Of a stretch of 17,759 nucleotides of DNA, positions 1 to 7,404 are shown one piece after another. A program made the translations under genes and the position numbers. The stretch's first letter is position 1. Each line of letters starts with the position of its first letter. Source of the stretch: an uncultured bacterium (GTDB taxonomy: Bacteria > Hydrothermota > Tepidihabitantia > Tepidihabitantales > Tepidihabitantaceae). The stretch is taken from the NCBI GenBank assembly GCA_937139435.1, contig CAKZPX010000206.1, positions 1 through 17,759 of the forward strand, written 5' to 3'. The notes under the pieces were generated by a model. That model had not been told where the DNA came from. It searched no databases and was given only the letters and a program-made list of their open reading frames with translations.

Positions 1-523
1 TCAACCGGTGGGGATGGAATATTATCCAGTAGATTAATAGATTTATCAGCACCAGCCAGGCAGAAACAAAATATACCCCACCCAGTGCTGCCGGCTGAAT
101 CAATGGCGTGTAAGGGGTCATCGTATAACCGAGAAGATTCCAGGGAAAGGCGATCTGCCCCCGGGCACGAACAAACTCTAAAAGCGGCCAGAAGAGCGGT
201 GCCGACCACAACCCGAACCGACGCACCAGCAAACTGAATACACCGGTATAAAGCCCGAGATAGCCAAAAAGCAGGACAACACCGATGTTCAACAGAAACC
301 GGGTAATCGGTGCTACCGGCACAACTAAAAACCAGAGCCACCAGAGGTGAAAGGCGACCGCAATTGTGCCAAAGACCCAACCCCAGAAAAATACCTTCTT
401 GCCCTGCTCAATTATCCGTAACAGTGGAATCAAACAGAAGAAGGCAACAAAGCGTAAAGGAAAAGGAGCAAAGGCAAGGGCAAGACATCCACCCGCAAGA
501 AATAGTGCTATGAACCTTCTGAT
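1..523 (-). CDS. lnt: Apolipoprotein N-acyltransferase, N-terminal part (runs off the left edge)
   Basis: About 174 codons of an open minus-strand frame remain when read from 523 leftward to the window edge; this is the membrane half of Lnt, which adds the third acyl chain to lipoproteins in the inner membrane. The translation begins RRFIALFLAGGCLALAFAPF and continues with hydrophobic helices. It then shows the family signature: a W-x-PLLEF-VRARG stretch, FPWNLLGYT, and later IQPAALGGVYFVSAW. The nitrilase-like catalytic domain (Glu-Lys-Cys) would lie outside the window. The frame is open up to a stop at 557-559, but between that stop and the conserved start of the protein it has no ATG, GTG or TTG. 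A Shine-Dalgarno-like GGGGGAGG (525-532) lies just before ATC (521-523) and ATA (509-511), so the start is non-canonical or disrupted; 523 is a placeholder. It follows the oxidoreductase gene by a few bases and is probably co-transcribed with it. Confidence 0.88.
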   Translation of the reverse strand, partial: MRRFIALFLAGGCLALAFAPFPLRFVAFFCLIPLLRIIEQGKKVFFWGWVFGTIAVAFHLWWLWFLVVPVAPITRFLLNIGVVLLFGYLGLYTGVFSLLVRRFGLWSAPLFWPLLEFVRARGQIAFPWNLLGYTMTPYTPLIQPAALGGVYFVSAWLVLINLLIYWIIFHPHRL

Positions 524-537
524 GCCTCCCCCGACTG

Positions 538-1557
538 TTATATATTTAACTCTACCTCACGGCGCTGGGCATTGGACTGATAAAAGGCATCGGTAATCCG
601 GGCGATAAGCAGCGCATCCGCCATCGTCTCTGAAGGGGAAATGTCGCGCAGAAGCGAGTCAACCCAGACCTCAATTAACCGCTGATAAGCAGCACGCAAA
701 AGACCCCGGTCCGGTATCTGGGGAGTGATATTCACCAGCCGCCCGTGCATCTCTTTATGAATGGTTATCGGGTTCAGCAGCGCCGCACCCGATGTACCAA
801 ACAGGTTAAAGTAGACAAAATCCTTCTCCACCAGCAGACTCCAGCCCACCTCAACTGTCAATACCGCGCCGGAGTCAAAACGAATCATCGCGAATGCGGT
901 ATCCTCTACCGGTAGATTGGCACTGCGTTTTGCTGCCACCCCGATAACCGAAACCGGCTTTGCCGGTGCCAGCACCCAGAGCGCTGAATCCAGGAGCGCT
1001 GAACCAAGAGTGAGAAATGCTCCACCACCTGCCCGCTGCGGCTCATACCACCAGCCGGCAGGTGACCATGCCTCTTTGCCCCGTAACCATCCGGTCTTAC
1101 AGTAATAGACCCGCCCCAGTTCATTACCCTCAACAAACCGCCTGATGGTCTGGACATCGGTGCGCAAACGGGTAACCATACAGGGCATCAATCGCCGTCT
1201 GATTGCCAGTGCCCTCTCCATCATCTGGCGTGCCTCCTCAAAGTTCAGCGCCAGCGGCATTTCACACAGAACATCCTTTCCTGATTCCATCGCAGCAATT
1301 GCCATCGGCGCATGGAGGTAATTCGGTGTCGCAATAACTATCCCCTGGATAGTATCATCTGCTCGTAAACGGTCAAAATCAGTGTAATAACGGCTTACCC
1401 CGTGAAGTGCGCAGAGCTGGCGTAACTTCCGCACATCCCGGTCACACAGGGCAACGAGTTCTATATTGGGATTTGATTTCAGCGCTGGTATCAAAAACAG
1501 CTGCGCCTGCACCCCGCAGCCAACTAACCCGACACCCAGCCGGGTAGTTATTGACAC
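538..1557 (-). CDS. Gfo/Idh/MocA-family oxidoreductase with an altered catalytic motif
   Basis: The N-terminal Rossmann fold starts LGVGLVGCGVQAQ and has VALCDRD at the end of the second strand and IVIATPNYLHAPMA before the catalytic region. The C-terminal half has the family's beta-sheet dimer domain layout (GRVYYCKTGW, GGGAFLTLGSALLDSALW, LTVEVGWSL). Family members use NAD(P) to oxidise or reduce sugars, cyclitols or similar compounds; the substrate here cannot be told. The usual E-K-P motif, whose Lys is catalytic in many members, reads E-M-P (residues 99-101), and the usual His of the G-x-H-x-x-D motif is Ala. The enzyme may therefore be non-catalytic or use another mechanism. I chose the GTG at 1557, which has AGAAGGG upstream and overlaps the end of purN by 10 bases. 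A TTG at 1602 would add 15 residues without family resemblance. Position between purN and lnt suggests co-transcription, not function. Confidence 0.85.
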   Translation of the reverse strand: MSITTRLGVGLVGCGVQAQLFLIPALKSNPNIELVALCDRDVRKLRQLCALHGVSRYYTDFDRLRADDTIQGIVIATPNYLHAPMAIAAMESGKDVLCEMPLALNFEEARQMMERALAIRRRLMPCMVTRLRTDVQTIRRFVEGNELGRVYYCKTGWLRGKEAWSPAGWWYEPQRAGGGAFLTLGSALLDSALWVLAPAKPVSVIGVAAKRSANLPVEDTAFAMIRFDSGAVLTVEVGWSLLVEKDFVYFNLFGTSGAALLNPITIHKEMHGRLVNITPQIPDRGLLRAAYQRLIEVWVDSLLRDISPSETMADALLIARITDAFYQSNAQRREVELNI

Positions 1558-2174
1558 CGCACCAGCACCCTTCTGCCCACTATCTCCAGTCTGTCCTCGC
1601 AAAATAGCCTCACCGCTTCTGGATAAGCCTGATGTTCCTCAACCAGCACCCGCAGGGACAGTGACTCTGGCGTATCAACATCCCGCACCGGAATCGCCCG
1701 CTGGATGATAATCGGTCCAGCGTCAACCTCCTCGTTAACAAAGTGCACGGTGCAGCCGGTAATCTTCACCCCGTACTCAATCACCGCCTTATGAACATCT
1801 AACCCCTGCAATCGGGCGAACGCTGGCAACAAGGATGGATGGATGTTTATTATCCGATAGGGATATTGCGTGAGCAACCGTCGGGAGAGAATCCGGTTAA
1901 AACCGGCAAGACACAGTAACGAAACGTTGTATGTTTCCAGCACCCTGATTATCTCCTCTTCAAAAGCCTCGCGATCAGGAAACTTCCGGTGGTCGATTGT
2001 TACCACTGGTATCCGGAAGCTATTTGCCCGATTGATCACCATCGCATCCGGAACATTACAAATCAGTATTTTTATTTCAGCAGGAAAATCCGGACGTTCA
2101 CATGCCCTTGCCAGTGCCTCAAAATTTGTCCCCCGACCAGAAGCCAGTACCGCAATTCCCTTCTTGTCTTTCAT
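1548..2174 (-). CDS. purN: Phosphoribosylglycinamide formyltransferase
   Basis: PurN transfers a formyl group from 10-formyl-tetrahydrofolate to glycinamide ribonucleotide, the third step of de novo purine synthesis, in the cytoplasm. The 208-residue product has the expected size. It begins with the phosphate-binding loop ASGRGTN (residues 11-17). It keeps the catalytic triad: Asn110 and His112 in IINIHPSLLPAF, and Asp151 in VHFVNEEVDAGPII. The loop after AF is slightly unusual (ARLQGLDVHKA rather than the common PG-x-HA). The ATG at 2174 fits the family start. It has no Shine-Dalgarno, and lies only six bases beyond a near-consensus -10 box, suggesting a leaderless message. The oxidoreductase gene overlaps its 3' end and lnt follows. 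Confidence 0.96.
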   Translation of the reverse strand: MKDKKGIAVLASGRGTNFEALARACERPDFPAEIKILICNVPDAMVINRANSFRIPVVTIDHRKFPDREAFEEEIIRVLETYNVSLLCLAGFNRILSRRLLTQYPYRIINIHPSLLPAFARLQGLDVHKAVIEYGVKITGCTVHFVNEEVDAGPIIIQRAIPVRDVDTPESLSLRVLVEEHQAYPEAVRLFCEDRLEIVGRRVLVRCQ

Positions 2175-2180
2175 AAGATG

Positions 2181-2208
2181 ATTTTAAGTATTGCACCTGC
2201 ATTGTCAA
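2181..2208 (-). promoter_or_regulatory. Sigma70-like promoter of purN
   Basis: On the minus strand, TTGACA (2203-2208, 6/6 consensus) and TAAAAT (2181-2186, 5/6) are separated by 16 bases. The expected transcription start falls at or next to the A of the purN ATG (2174), so the mRNA would be leaderless, in agreement with the missing Shine-Dalgarno. The 141-bp gap that holds it (2175-2315) contains nothing else recognisable and no clear terminator after rimO. Confidence 0.7.
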
Positions 2209-2315
2209 CACCGCAGCTAACCCATTAATTTCACCATCGGGATACGGCACTTTACCATCCAGAAACCTGATTTTCAATTCTGCTGTTCAGAGTAATATAA
2301 GTCCGGTAACCAAAC

Positions 2316-3590
2316 TCAGATTTTTCTGGCGATCAGGTCGTGGGTTCGTGCTGCGGTGACCCGGACATTGATAAACTCGCCCGGGGCTATCCCGGCATCC
2401 TTGATCCTGACAACACCATCAATCTCTGGCGCCTCCCACTCGCTCCTGCCCGCACCAGGCATATCAACCAGCACCCTGATTTCACTGCCGACCAGCCGGC
2501 GTAACCTCTGTCTGGACACCTGTGCCTGAAGCCGCATAATCTCACCCAGACGCTTCCGGGCAAGATCTTTCGGAACCTGTCCCGGCATCTGATACGCCAT
2601 TGTTCCGGGCTCCGGTGAAAAGGCGTAACCGGAGAGCCGGTCAAACTGGACGCTCCGGATAAAATCCCGCAACTGGATAAACTCAGTCTCGGTCTCTCCC
2701 GGAAATCCGGTAATCACCGTTGTCCGGATACGCATTTCCGGAATCATCCGCAATCGTTCAATTAACCGTTCCACATCCCGGCGCCGGTAATGCCGGTTCA
2801 TCCGCTCCAGTATCCGGTCAGCAATATGCTGAATCGGCAGGTCAATATACCGGCAGAGTCTGGTGTTGGTCCCCAGTTGCTCCAGGACATCTTCAGTAAG
2901 ATGGGCAGGATGTGTGTAGAGCAGACGAATCCAGACCAGCCCTTTAATAGCGCTTAACCGGTCAATGAGCCGGGCGAGTGCCGGAGAATGGTAAATGTCC
3001 TTCCCATAAAGGGTGGTGTCCTGGGCAATGAGAATCAACTCCTTCACCCCGAGATGCCCCAACGCCTCTGCTTCAGCAACTACCTCCTCTATCGGACGGG
3101 ACCGAAACCACCCCCGAATAGCAGGAATCAAACAATAACTGCAGCGGTTATCGCAGCCGTCAGCGATCTTTAAGTAGGCATAATGCGCCGGTGTTGATAT
3201 CAGCCGGGCAGGAGCACCGGAAAGTCCACCCACCACCCGGTGGATTTTGGTCATCTCATTTAACCCCAGCCACCGATCAACCTCAGGAAATAATTCTTTG
3301 AGTTTTTCGCCATAACGCTGAACCAGACAACCGGCAACAATCAGTTCGGTTTCTGGATTATTCCTCTTGATTCGCACCAGTTTTCGGATTACCCGCTCCG
3401 ACTCTGCCACCGCACTCTTAAGAAAGGCACAGGTGGTCAGAATAATTAAATTCGGTCTCCTCTTGGTATCTGCTGGATTGGTAAACTCATAGCCTGCCCG
3501 GGCTAAAGCCCCCAGCAGATACTCGGAATCCACCCGATTTTTGGGACATCCCAGGGCAACAACCGCAGCCCTCTTTTTCTGCCGCGGCAA
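2316..3590 (-). CDS. rimO: Ribosomal protein S12 methylthiotransferase RimO
   Basis: RimO is a radical-SAM enzyme with two [4Fe-4S] clusters that methylthiolates an aspartate of ribosomal protein S12. The 424-residue product has the family's three parts. The N-terminal UPF0004 domain carries cluster cysteines Cys15 (VALGCPKNRVDSE, the RimO form of this motif), Cys54 and Cys88. The radical-SAM core carries C-x3-C-x2-C at Cys146/150/153 (ADGCDNRCSYC) followed by LIPAIRG, and LIAQDTTLYGKDIY. A C-terminal TRAM-like domain runs from about residue 365. LGCPKNRVDSE and AQDTT-x-YG favour RimO over the tRNA enzyme MiaB. The start is TTG at 3590, eight bases after GGAAGGTG; the stop of the hotdog gene lies between, so translation is probably coupled. 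It is the last gene of the operon that begins at 7040. Confidence 0.95.
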   Translation of the reverse strand: MPRQKKRAAVVALGCPKNRVDSEYLLGALARAGYEFTNPADTKRRPNLIILTTCAFLKSAVAESERVIRKLVRIKRNNPETELIVAGCLVQRYGEKLKELFPEVDRWLGLNEMTKIHRVVGGLSGAPARLISTPAHYAYLKIADGCDNRCSYCLIPAIRGWFRSRPIEEVVAEAEALGHLGVKELILIAQDTTLYGKDIYHSPALARLIDRLSAIKGLVWIRLLYTHPAHLTEDVLEQLGTNTRLCRYIDLPIQHIADRILERMNRHYRRRDVERLIERLRMIPEMRIRTTVITGFPGETETEFIQLRDFIRSVQFDRLSGYAFSPEPGTMAYQMPGQVPKDLARKRLGEIMRLQAQVSRQRLRRLVGSEIRVLVDMPGAGRSEWEAPEIDGVVRIKDAGIAPGEFINVRVTAARTHDLIARKI

Positions 3591-3593
3591 GAG

Positions 3594-3986
3594 TTACACC
3601 TTCCAGAGTTTAGCCGTTGCCTCTACCAGAACCACACCAGCACTGTCAACCAGCCGGCTCCGGGCATAAACCAGTCTGCCCTCCTCACCGGTTATCCAGC
3701 CGGCACCGGATATCCCTTTGCCCACCGGCACCGGTTTGCGAAACCGGACACTCATCTCTGCCGTGAGGGTAGAATAGCCTCTGGGTTTTACCGCCCAGGA
3801 CATCAACTCGTCCAGCATGGTGGCAACAATCCCGCCGTGAACAATCCCGACCCAGCCCTGATATTTCTCAGGAACCACCCAGGTAAACCGTGCTCCATTC
3901 TCATCAGCGACTATCGGCAGTTGCAAACCATCCGGATTTTCCCGACCGCAGGCAAAACAGGTGTCCTGGTCTTCGAGACGAGGCAT
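3594..3986 (-). CDS. PaaI-like hotdog-fold thioesterase
   Basis: A 130-residue protein of the usual size for single-domain hotdog thioesterases, which hydrolyse acyl-CoA or related thioesters. The central signature is GIVHGGIVATMLDELMSW (about residues 47-64), in which HGG and the following acidic residue belong to the active-site helix. It is followed by the beta strand LTAEMSVRFRKPVPVG. The N-terminus has CFACGRENPDGLQL, a C-x2-CG element common in a subgroup of uncharacterised PaaI-like proteins. The substrate is unknown. Its ATG overlaps the TAA of lolA by one base (TAATG), and rimO begins three bases after its stop, so it lies in the middle of a tightly packed operon. Confidence 0.87.
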   Translation of the reverse strand: MPRLEDQDTCFACGRENPDGLQLPIVADENGARFTWVVPEKYQGWVGIVHGGIVATMLDELMSWAVKPRGYSTLTAEMSVRFRKPVPVGKGISGAGWITGEEGRLVYARSRLVDSAGVVLVEATAKLWKV

Positions 3987-4669
3987 TACTGGTACTCCAC
4001 TACTGTCCCGGCAGGTGGGACAAACTTAAACATCTTTGCCGGTATTGAAACGTTCCAGCGTTGCTCGGCGAGAACAAAACGGCATCTGTTTCCCCATTCA
4101 TCAACGAAGGAAAAGGCGTCTACTCTGGTCCCGGTACGGTCAGGCTCAATCCTAAGTTCCCGGAACATCGTCCACTCACTATCAGCAAAAACCAGAACCA
4201 CCCTGCCGTCATCGGTCTGCTCTTCGGTAACAACACTGGTTGTGTCCAGAAGTGGCTGAACAAAAGCAAGCATCGGCACCGGCTGACTGCGCTGCTGGAA
4301 AACTGCCCGCTTCTCCTCGGGCAGATAGAACACGACCAGCGAATCCGAGCCAACGATCACCTGCTGGACCGGCTCACGCACCTCCAGACGAAAGCGATTG
4401 GGCAGGGCGAAATAAAACCTGCCCTTAAAAACCATCGGGTCGCTCCCATCTGACGGCTCAACCGTCTGGACAAAACTACCGGTGAGTGACTTCAATCCCA
4501 GATAGCGCGCCCGCAGTCCTGACCAGCGTGCTCCGGCACCGGCGCAGGCAAGAGAAAAACACAATAATATAATTATAATTCGGGTGCTAAATCCCACCCT
4601 TTCCAGTCCGGTACCGAGAGAAGTAAACTCACCACCAGTCATCTTTCCTGGCATATTCACTGCTATCAT
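3986..4669 (-). CDS. lolA: Outer-membrane lipoprotein carrier protein LolA
   Basis: LolA carries mature lipoproteins across the periplasm from LolCDE to the outer membrane. The product has a hydrophobic export signal (RIIIILLCFSLACAGAGA, about residues 30-47) followed by the family fold: LKSLTGSFVQTV, FKGRFYFALPNRFRLEVREP, QQVIVGSDSLVVFYLPEEKRA, then a C-terminal beta sheet ending FKFVPPAGTVVEYQ. The assignment rests on this pattern (leaky-sheet 'GRFYF..P.RFRLE' plus 'D....VFYLPE'). The stretch before the signal is long (about 29 residues); internal ATGs at codons 6 and 10 are alternatives, but the ATG at 4669 has GGGGGTGA just upstream and begins 13 bases after the beta-propeller gene. The gene overlaps the hotdog gene by one base. 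Confidence 0.88.
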   Translation of the reverse strand: MIAVNMPGKMTGGEFTSLGTGLERVGFSTRIIIILLCFSLACAGAGARWSGLRARYLGLKSLTGSFVQTVEPSDGSDPMVFKGRFYFALPNRFRLEVREPVQQVIVGSDSLVVFYLPEEKRAVFQQRSQPVPMLAFVQPLLDTTSVVTEEQTDDGRVVLVFADSEWTMFRELRIEPDRTGTRVDAFSFVDEWGNRCRFVLAEQRWNVSIPAKMFKFVPPAGTVVEYQ

Positions 4670-4682
4670 GCCGTCACCCCCA

Positions 4683-7040
4683 TTAATGCTGGATTATTAC
4701 CCTGCCCAAGTTCCTGTTCCCTGCACCCTGATCTTGCTGATAGATAAAATATACCCCGGCGGGAACCATCCGCACATCATTTAACCCGGGCATCAGGTCA
4801 AATATCTTTCTACCGGTAATGTCAAACAGGGCAACTGCCCGCCCTGACCCGTTACTTTTTATCTCCGGCAAAACCAGCAATCCCCGCACCACTGTAGGAA
4901 TGGACCGGCTAACAATCCTATCTGGTGTCTTCTCCTCGACACCAATTGCCGGTCTCCGCCATACCGCAATGCCAGTCTTTGCGCTATCGGAAACATAAAA
5001 ACGGGGATAATTGGGATTTAAAACCGGTGACCATTTCTGAGATGGTGCCGGAACCGTGATGATAATACTATCAGTCCGTCCGTCAATAAGCGTTACCCCA
5101 TCCCGGTGCTTACAGTAAAGCAGTCCGTTCAGAGTATCCATCTGTAACCTGCTCGGTCGGGCTGGTACCGGGAAAAAACCTAACCGTCCCAACCTTCTGC
5201 CCTCATAGATGAAAATCATCCCGCCCGCTTCAGAAGTGATATACAGTTTATCGGTGCGGGGATTATACGCCATTCCATCAACGGTATGGGTTAAATTGAC
5301 CACCGTATCCACAGTATCACTTGTCCCGCCAATCGCCCGGATTGTAAATCCCTGCCCGACAACCACCCAGTCCCGGCCGTTAATATAACACCAGTTAGTG
5401 CCAAAATCACCCGGGATTTTCTTCACCACCGTGTCCGCATCGCTATCAATCAACCAGAAGGTATCCCGGGTGGAGAGATATGTTCTCCTCTGTCTGGGAT
5501 TAAAACTGAAACCTTCAAATCCGGTTGCGTAAACTGGAATCCAGGCAACAACCGACTCCCGGGCACAATCAAAAACCAGAACGTTATTAGCAGCCGAACT
5601 GTAATGGTAGATTTTATTCACCACCGGATTATAAAACACATCAAACGCAGGATCAGGAAGCGAAATCACCCTTTCCACACTATCGTTCACACAGTTAACC
5701 ACCATCATCAGTGTATCACCGCTGACAAAAACCTTTCTGTTCACCGGTGAATAACACACCCGCCATGCTTCTGGCAGAGTAAGCGTGGCGGTAATTTTAT
5801 TGTCAATACCATCAATTACAATCAACCTGTTTTCACCGGAAACAGCAACTCGCCCGCAACAGTATAACTTATCCACGCCACTCGCATACTTCAAATCGCT
5901 CTGATAAAAGTACAGCGGCACCCGGGCGGTAATTGTCAAACTATCCGGGTTAACTATCGCCACATCGTTAACCCACTCGGAAACATCACTCTGAGCGGTA
6001 TAAATCCGGTCCAGCTCTGGGCTGAAATAGAGCGACTCGCCGTATTCGTAACGCAACACGCCAGCCACGCTATCTGTCGCACAGTCAATAGCCCAGAGCG
6101 GCGCGGAAAGGTCCAGGGCATAAACTCTATCCCGGTTCGGATCATAGGCAAGAGAATGCGCCCCCTCGTCCTCGCCATATATAACTTTGATTACCGAGTC
6201 GTCCACCCCGGAAATTACCTTAACCAGCGCATCACCACCTGATTCAGCCAGATAGACCTTATTCCGTTCCAGATTCAAACACAGCACCCATGGACGGTCC
6301 TGACTCACCCAGTGCCGCAATACCCTGTTTGTCCAGCAGTCAATAATAGTAACATCACCGGTTTCGCCAGTAGCGTAAATTTTTTTCACCACCGGATTGT
6401 AAAGCATCTGCTCCATCTCGATATCACCCAGCAAGATTGAATCAACAATTTGATCATCACTGCACTCAATAATCAAAATCTGATTACCATCATTTTTGCG
6501 GACAAAACTATAAATTTTATCAAAACATCGGCTGAAGACCGTCGCCCCACCACTACCACCCAAAGGTACATCCGCAATGACCCGGTTCTGACCACAGTCA
6601 ACTACCACTAACCGAGCACTTCCTGAATCAGAAAGGTAAATTTTATTACGGACGCAATTATAGCTCAGATGACCCATCGGTAGGCCCGTGCCCAGCCGGT
6701 GGACCACTGTCCGGCTGCGAGCATCAATTACATATAAACTATCCAGCAGAAAACTGGCACAGTAAACCGTTGTCTCCTGAGGCACATAGCACATCCGTGC
6801 CACGCCACCGGACATTGGTATTCGCGCCCTTTTCTCGCCGGTTAAGCCATCAAAAACAATCACACAATTACCATGGCTCCCCCCAACATAAACCTCACCG
6901 GTTGCTGGCACAACCGCCATCCGGTCCGCAGTAATCAGACCGCCAAGGGAGTCAGGCAGATAGATAACCTTTTCCAGTTCCTGGGCGGTTAAAACCAGAC
7001 CCGCACCAAATACCAGAAGCAACAAAAAGACTTTCTTCAT
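4683..7040 (-). CDS. Secreted YVTN-type beta-propeller protein with a T9SS-like C-terminal domain
   Basis: The signal peptide MKKVFLLLLVFGAGLVLTAQ is followed by roughly 14 repeats of about 40-50 residues. Each has an N/D-K-(I/V)-Y core, a short turn, a hydrophobic strand ending in D (VVVDCGQNRV, IIDCWTNRV, VIDGIDNKI, VFDCARESV) and a V-x-x-(I/V) strand. This is the pattern of YVTN/NHL-like beta-propeller proteins. The C-terminus VALFDITGRKIFDLMPG...VPAGVYFIYQ...GRVIIQH resembles type IX secretion sorting domains, so export to the cell surface is inferred. I chose the ATG at 7040: GGGAG lies five bases upstream and the signal peptide begins at once. The in-frame ATG at 7052 overlaps that Shine-Dalgarno. 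It is the first gene of an operon with lolA, a hotdog thioesterase and rimO. A ligand or substrate cannot be named. Confidence 0.85.
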   Translation of the reverse strand: MKKVFLLLLVFGAGLVLTAQELEKVIYLPDSLGGLITADRMAVVPATGEVYVGGSHGNCVIVFDGLTGEKRARIPMSGGVARMCYVPQETTVYCASFLLDSLYVIDARSRTVVHRLGTGLPMGHLSYNCVRNKIYLSDSGSARLVVVDCGQNRVIADVPLGGSGGATVFSRCFDKIYSFVRKNDGNQILIIECSDDQIVDSILLGDIEMEQMLYNPVVKKIYATGETGDVTIIDCWTNRVLRHWVSQDRPWVLCLNLERNKVYLAESGGDALVKVISGVDDSVIKVIYGEDEGAHSLAYDPNRDRVYALDLSAPLWAIDCATDSVAGVLRYEYGESLYFSPELDRIYTAQSDVSEWVNDVAIVNPDSLTITARVPLYFYQSDLKYASGVDKLYCCGRVAVSGENRLIVIDGIDNKITATLTLPEAWRVCYSPVNRKVFVSGDTLMMVVNCVNDSVERVISLPDPAFDVFYNPVVNKIYHYSSAANNVLVFDCARESVVAWIPVYATGFEGFSFNPRQRRTYLSTRDTFWLIDSDADTVVKKIPGDFGTNWCYINGRDWVVVGQGFTIRAIGGTSDTVDTVVNLTHTVDGMAYNPRTDKLYITSEAGGMIFIYEGRRLGRLGFFPVPARPSRLQMDTLNGLLYCKHRDGVTLIDGRTDSIIITVPAPSQKWSPVLNPNYPRFYVSDSAKTGIAVWRRPAIGVEEKTPDRIVSRSIPTVVRGLLVLPEIKSNGSGRAVALFDITGRKIFDLMPGLNDVRMVPAGVYFIYQQDQGAGNRNLGRVIIQH

Positions 7041-7061
7041 TATTTCTCCCATTTGGAAGAG

Positions 7062-7089
7062 ATTATAAATTCCGAATTTCCCAAGTCAA
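7062..7089 (-). promoter_or_regulatory. Sigma70-like promoter of the propeller-lolA-hotdog-rimO operon
   Basis: On the minus strand, TTGACT (7084-7089, 5/6) and TATAAT (7062-7067, 6/6) are 16 bases apart. The predicted start near 7055 gives a leader of about 14 bases that contains GGGAG before the ATG at 7040. A very A+T-rich stretch at about 7110-7205 lies upstream and could act as an UP element. Confidence 0.75.
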
Positions 7090-7230
7090 CCAACTTCCAT
7101 TAGCTACCATACATTAAGAGCCAAAAAAAATATAAAATTAACACCAATTTTTAGAAATAAATTAATACCGATTTATAACTTAATAAATTATAAAGAAATA
7201 AAAACCAAACCGGTAATTATCATCAGTTAA

Positions 7231-7244
7231 TGGGGTATACCCCA
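7231..7244. repeat. Perfect 14-bp palindrome, possible operator
   Basis: TGGGGTATACCCCA is its own reverse complement. It sits in the divergent spacer about 150 bp upstream of the propeller-operon promoter and about 125 bp upstream of the pstS1 promoter. A dimeric regulator site is possible; no specific regulator is recognised. Confidence 0.5.
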
Positions 7245-7248
7245 CCTT

Positions 7249-7271
7249 ACCCCGGGAATCATCCCCGGGGT
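7249..7271. repeat. G+C-rich inverted repeat
   Basis: ACCCCGGG (7249-7256) and CCCGGGGT (7264-7271) form an 8-bp perfect stem with a 7-base loop. No T-run follows on either strand, so it is not a convincing intrinsic terminator. It lies five bases from the palindrome at 7231-7244. Confidence 0.5.
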
Positions 7272-7366
7272 TGCTTACTGAACCGATCCCGACCCGGTAC
7301 TACAGAGAAAACCTGAATTTTAACCCTTATACATTTCCACTTTTTCTACCTTAATTTAATTCAAAC

Positions 7367-7394
7367 TTGACCTTTAACCGCTAATCGTTATCTT
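7367..7394 (+). promoter_or_regulatory. Candidate promoter of the older pstS locus
   Basis: TTGACC (7367-7372, 5/6) and TATCTT (7389-7394, 4/6) are spaced by 16 bases, the same spacing as the two minus-strand promoters. The GTG at 7405 lies 10 bases beyond the -10 box with no clear Shine-Dalgarno, so a very short leader is expected. The weak -10 makes this tentative. Confidence 0.4.
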
Positions 7395-7404
7395 TAACTA
7401 CCCT

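Larger units (their letters stand above)
7090..7404. other. Gene-free spacer between divergent genes
   Basis: No supportable gene. The left part (about 7110-7205) is strongly A+T-rich and has an imperfect direct repeat of about 23 bases (ATTAACACCAATTTTTA at 7138 and ATTAATACCGATTTATA at 7161). The centre has two inverted repeats, listed separately. The right part holds the candidate pstS1 promoter. Confidence 0.6.

Noticed and set aside
310..596. Two plus-strand reading frames at the left end.
   Set aside because: They lie opposite the lnt frame, whose translation matches the Lnt membrane domain; the plus-strand products are basic, low-complexity shadows.
3837..4453. Plus-strand frames of about 130-140 residues opposite the hotdog and lolA genes.
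   Set aside because: They overlap well-supported genes on the other strand and show no domain pattern.
7249..7271. An intrinsic terminator.
   Set aside because: The stem is G+C-rich, but no T-run follows on either strand and no gene ends nearby.
7318..7400. A Pho box upstream of the older pstS.
   Set aside because: TTAAC cores occur at 7320, 7374 and 7394, but their spacing (54 and 20) does not fit an 11-bp period.
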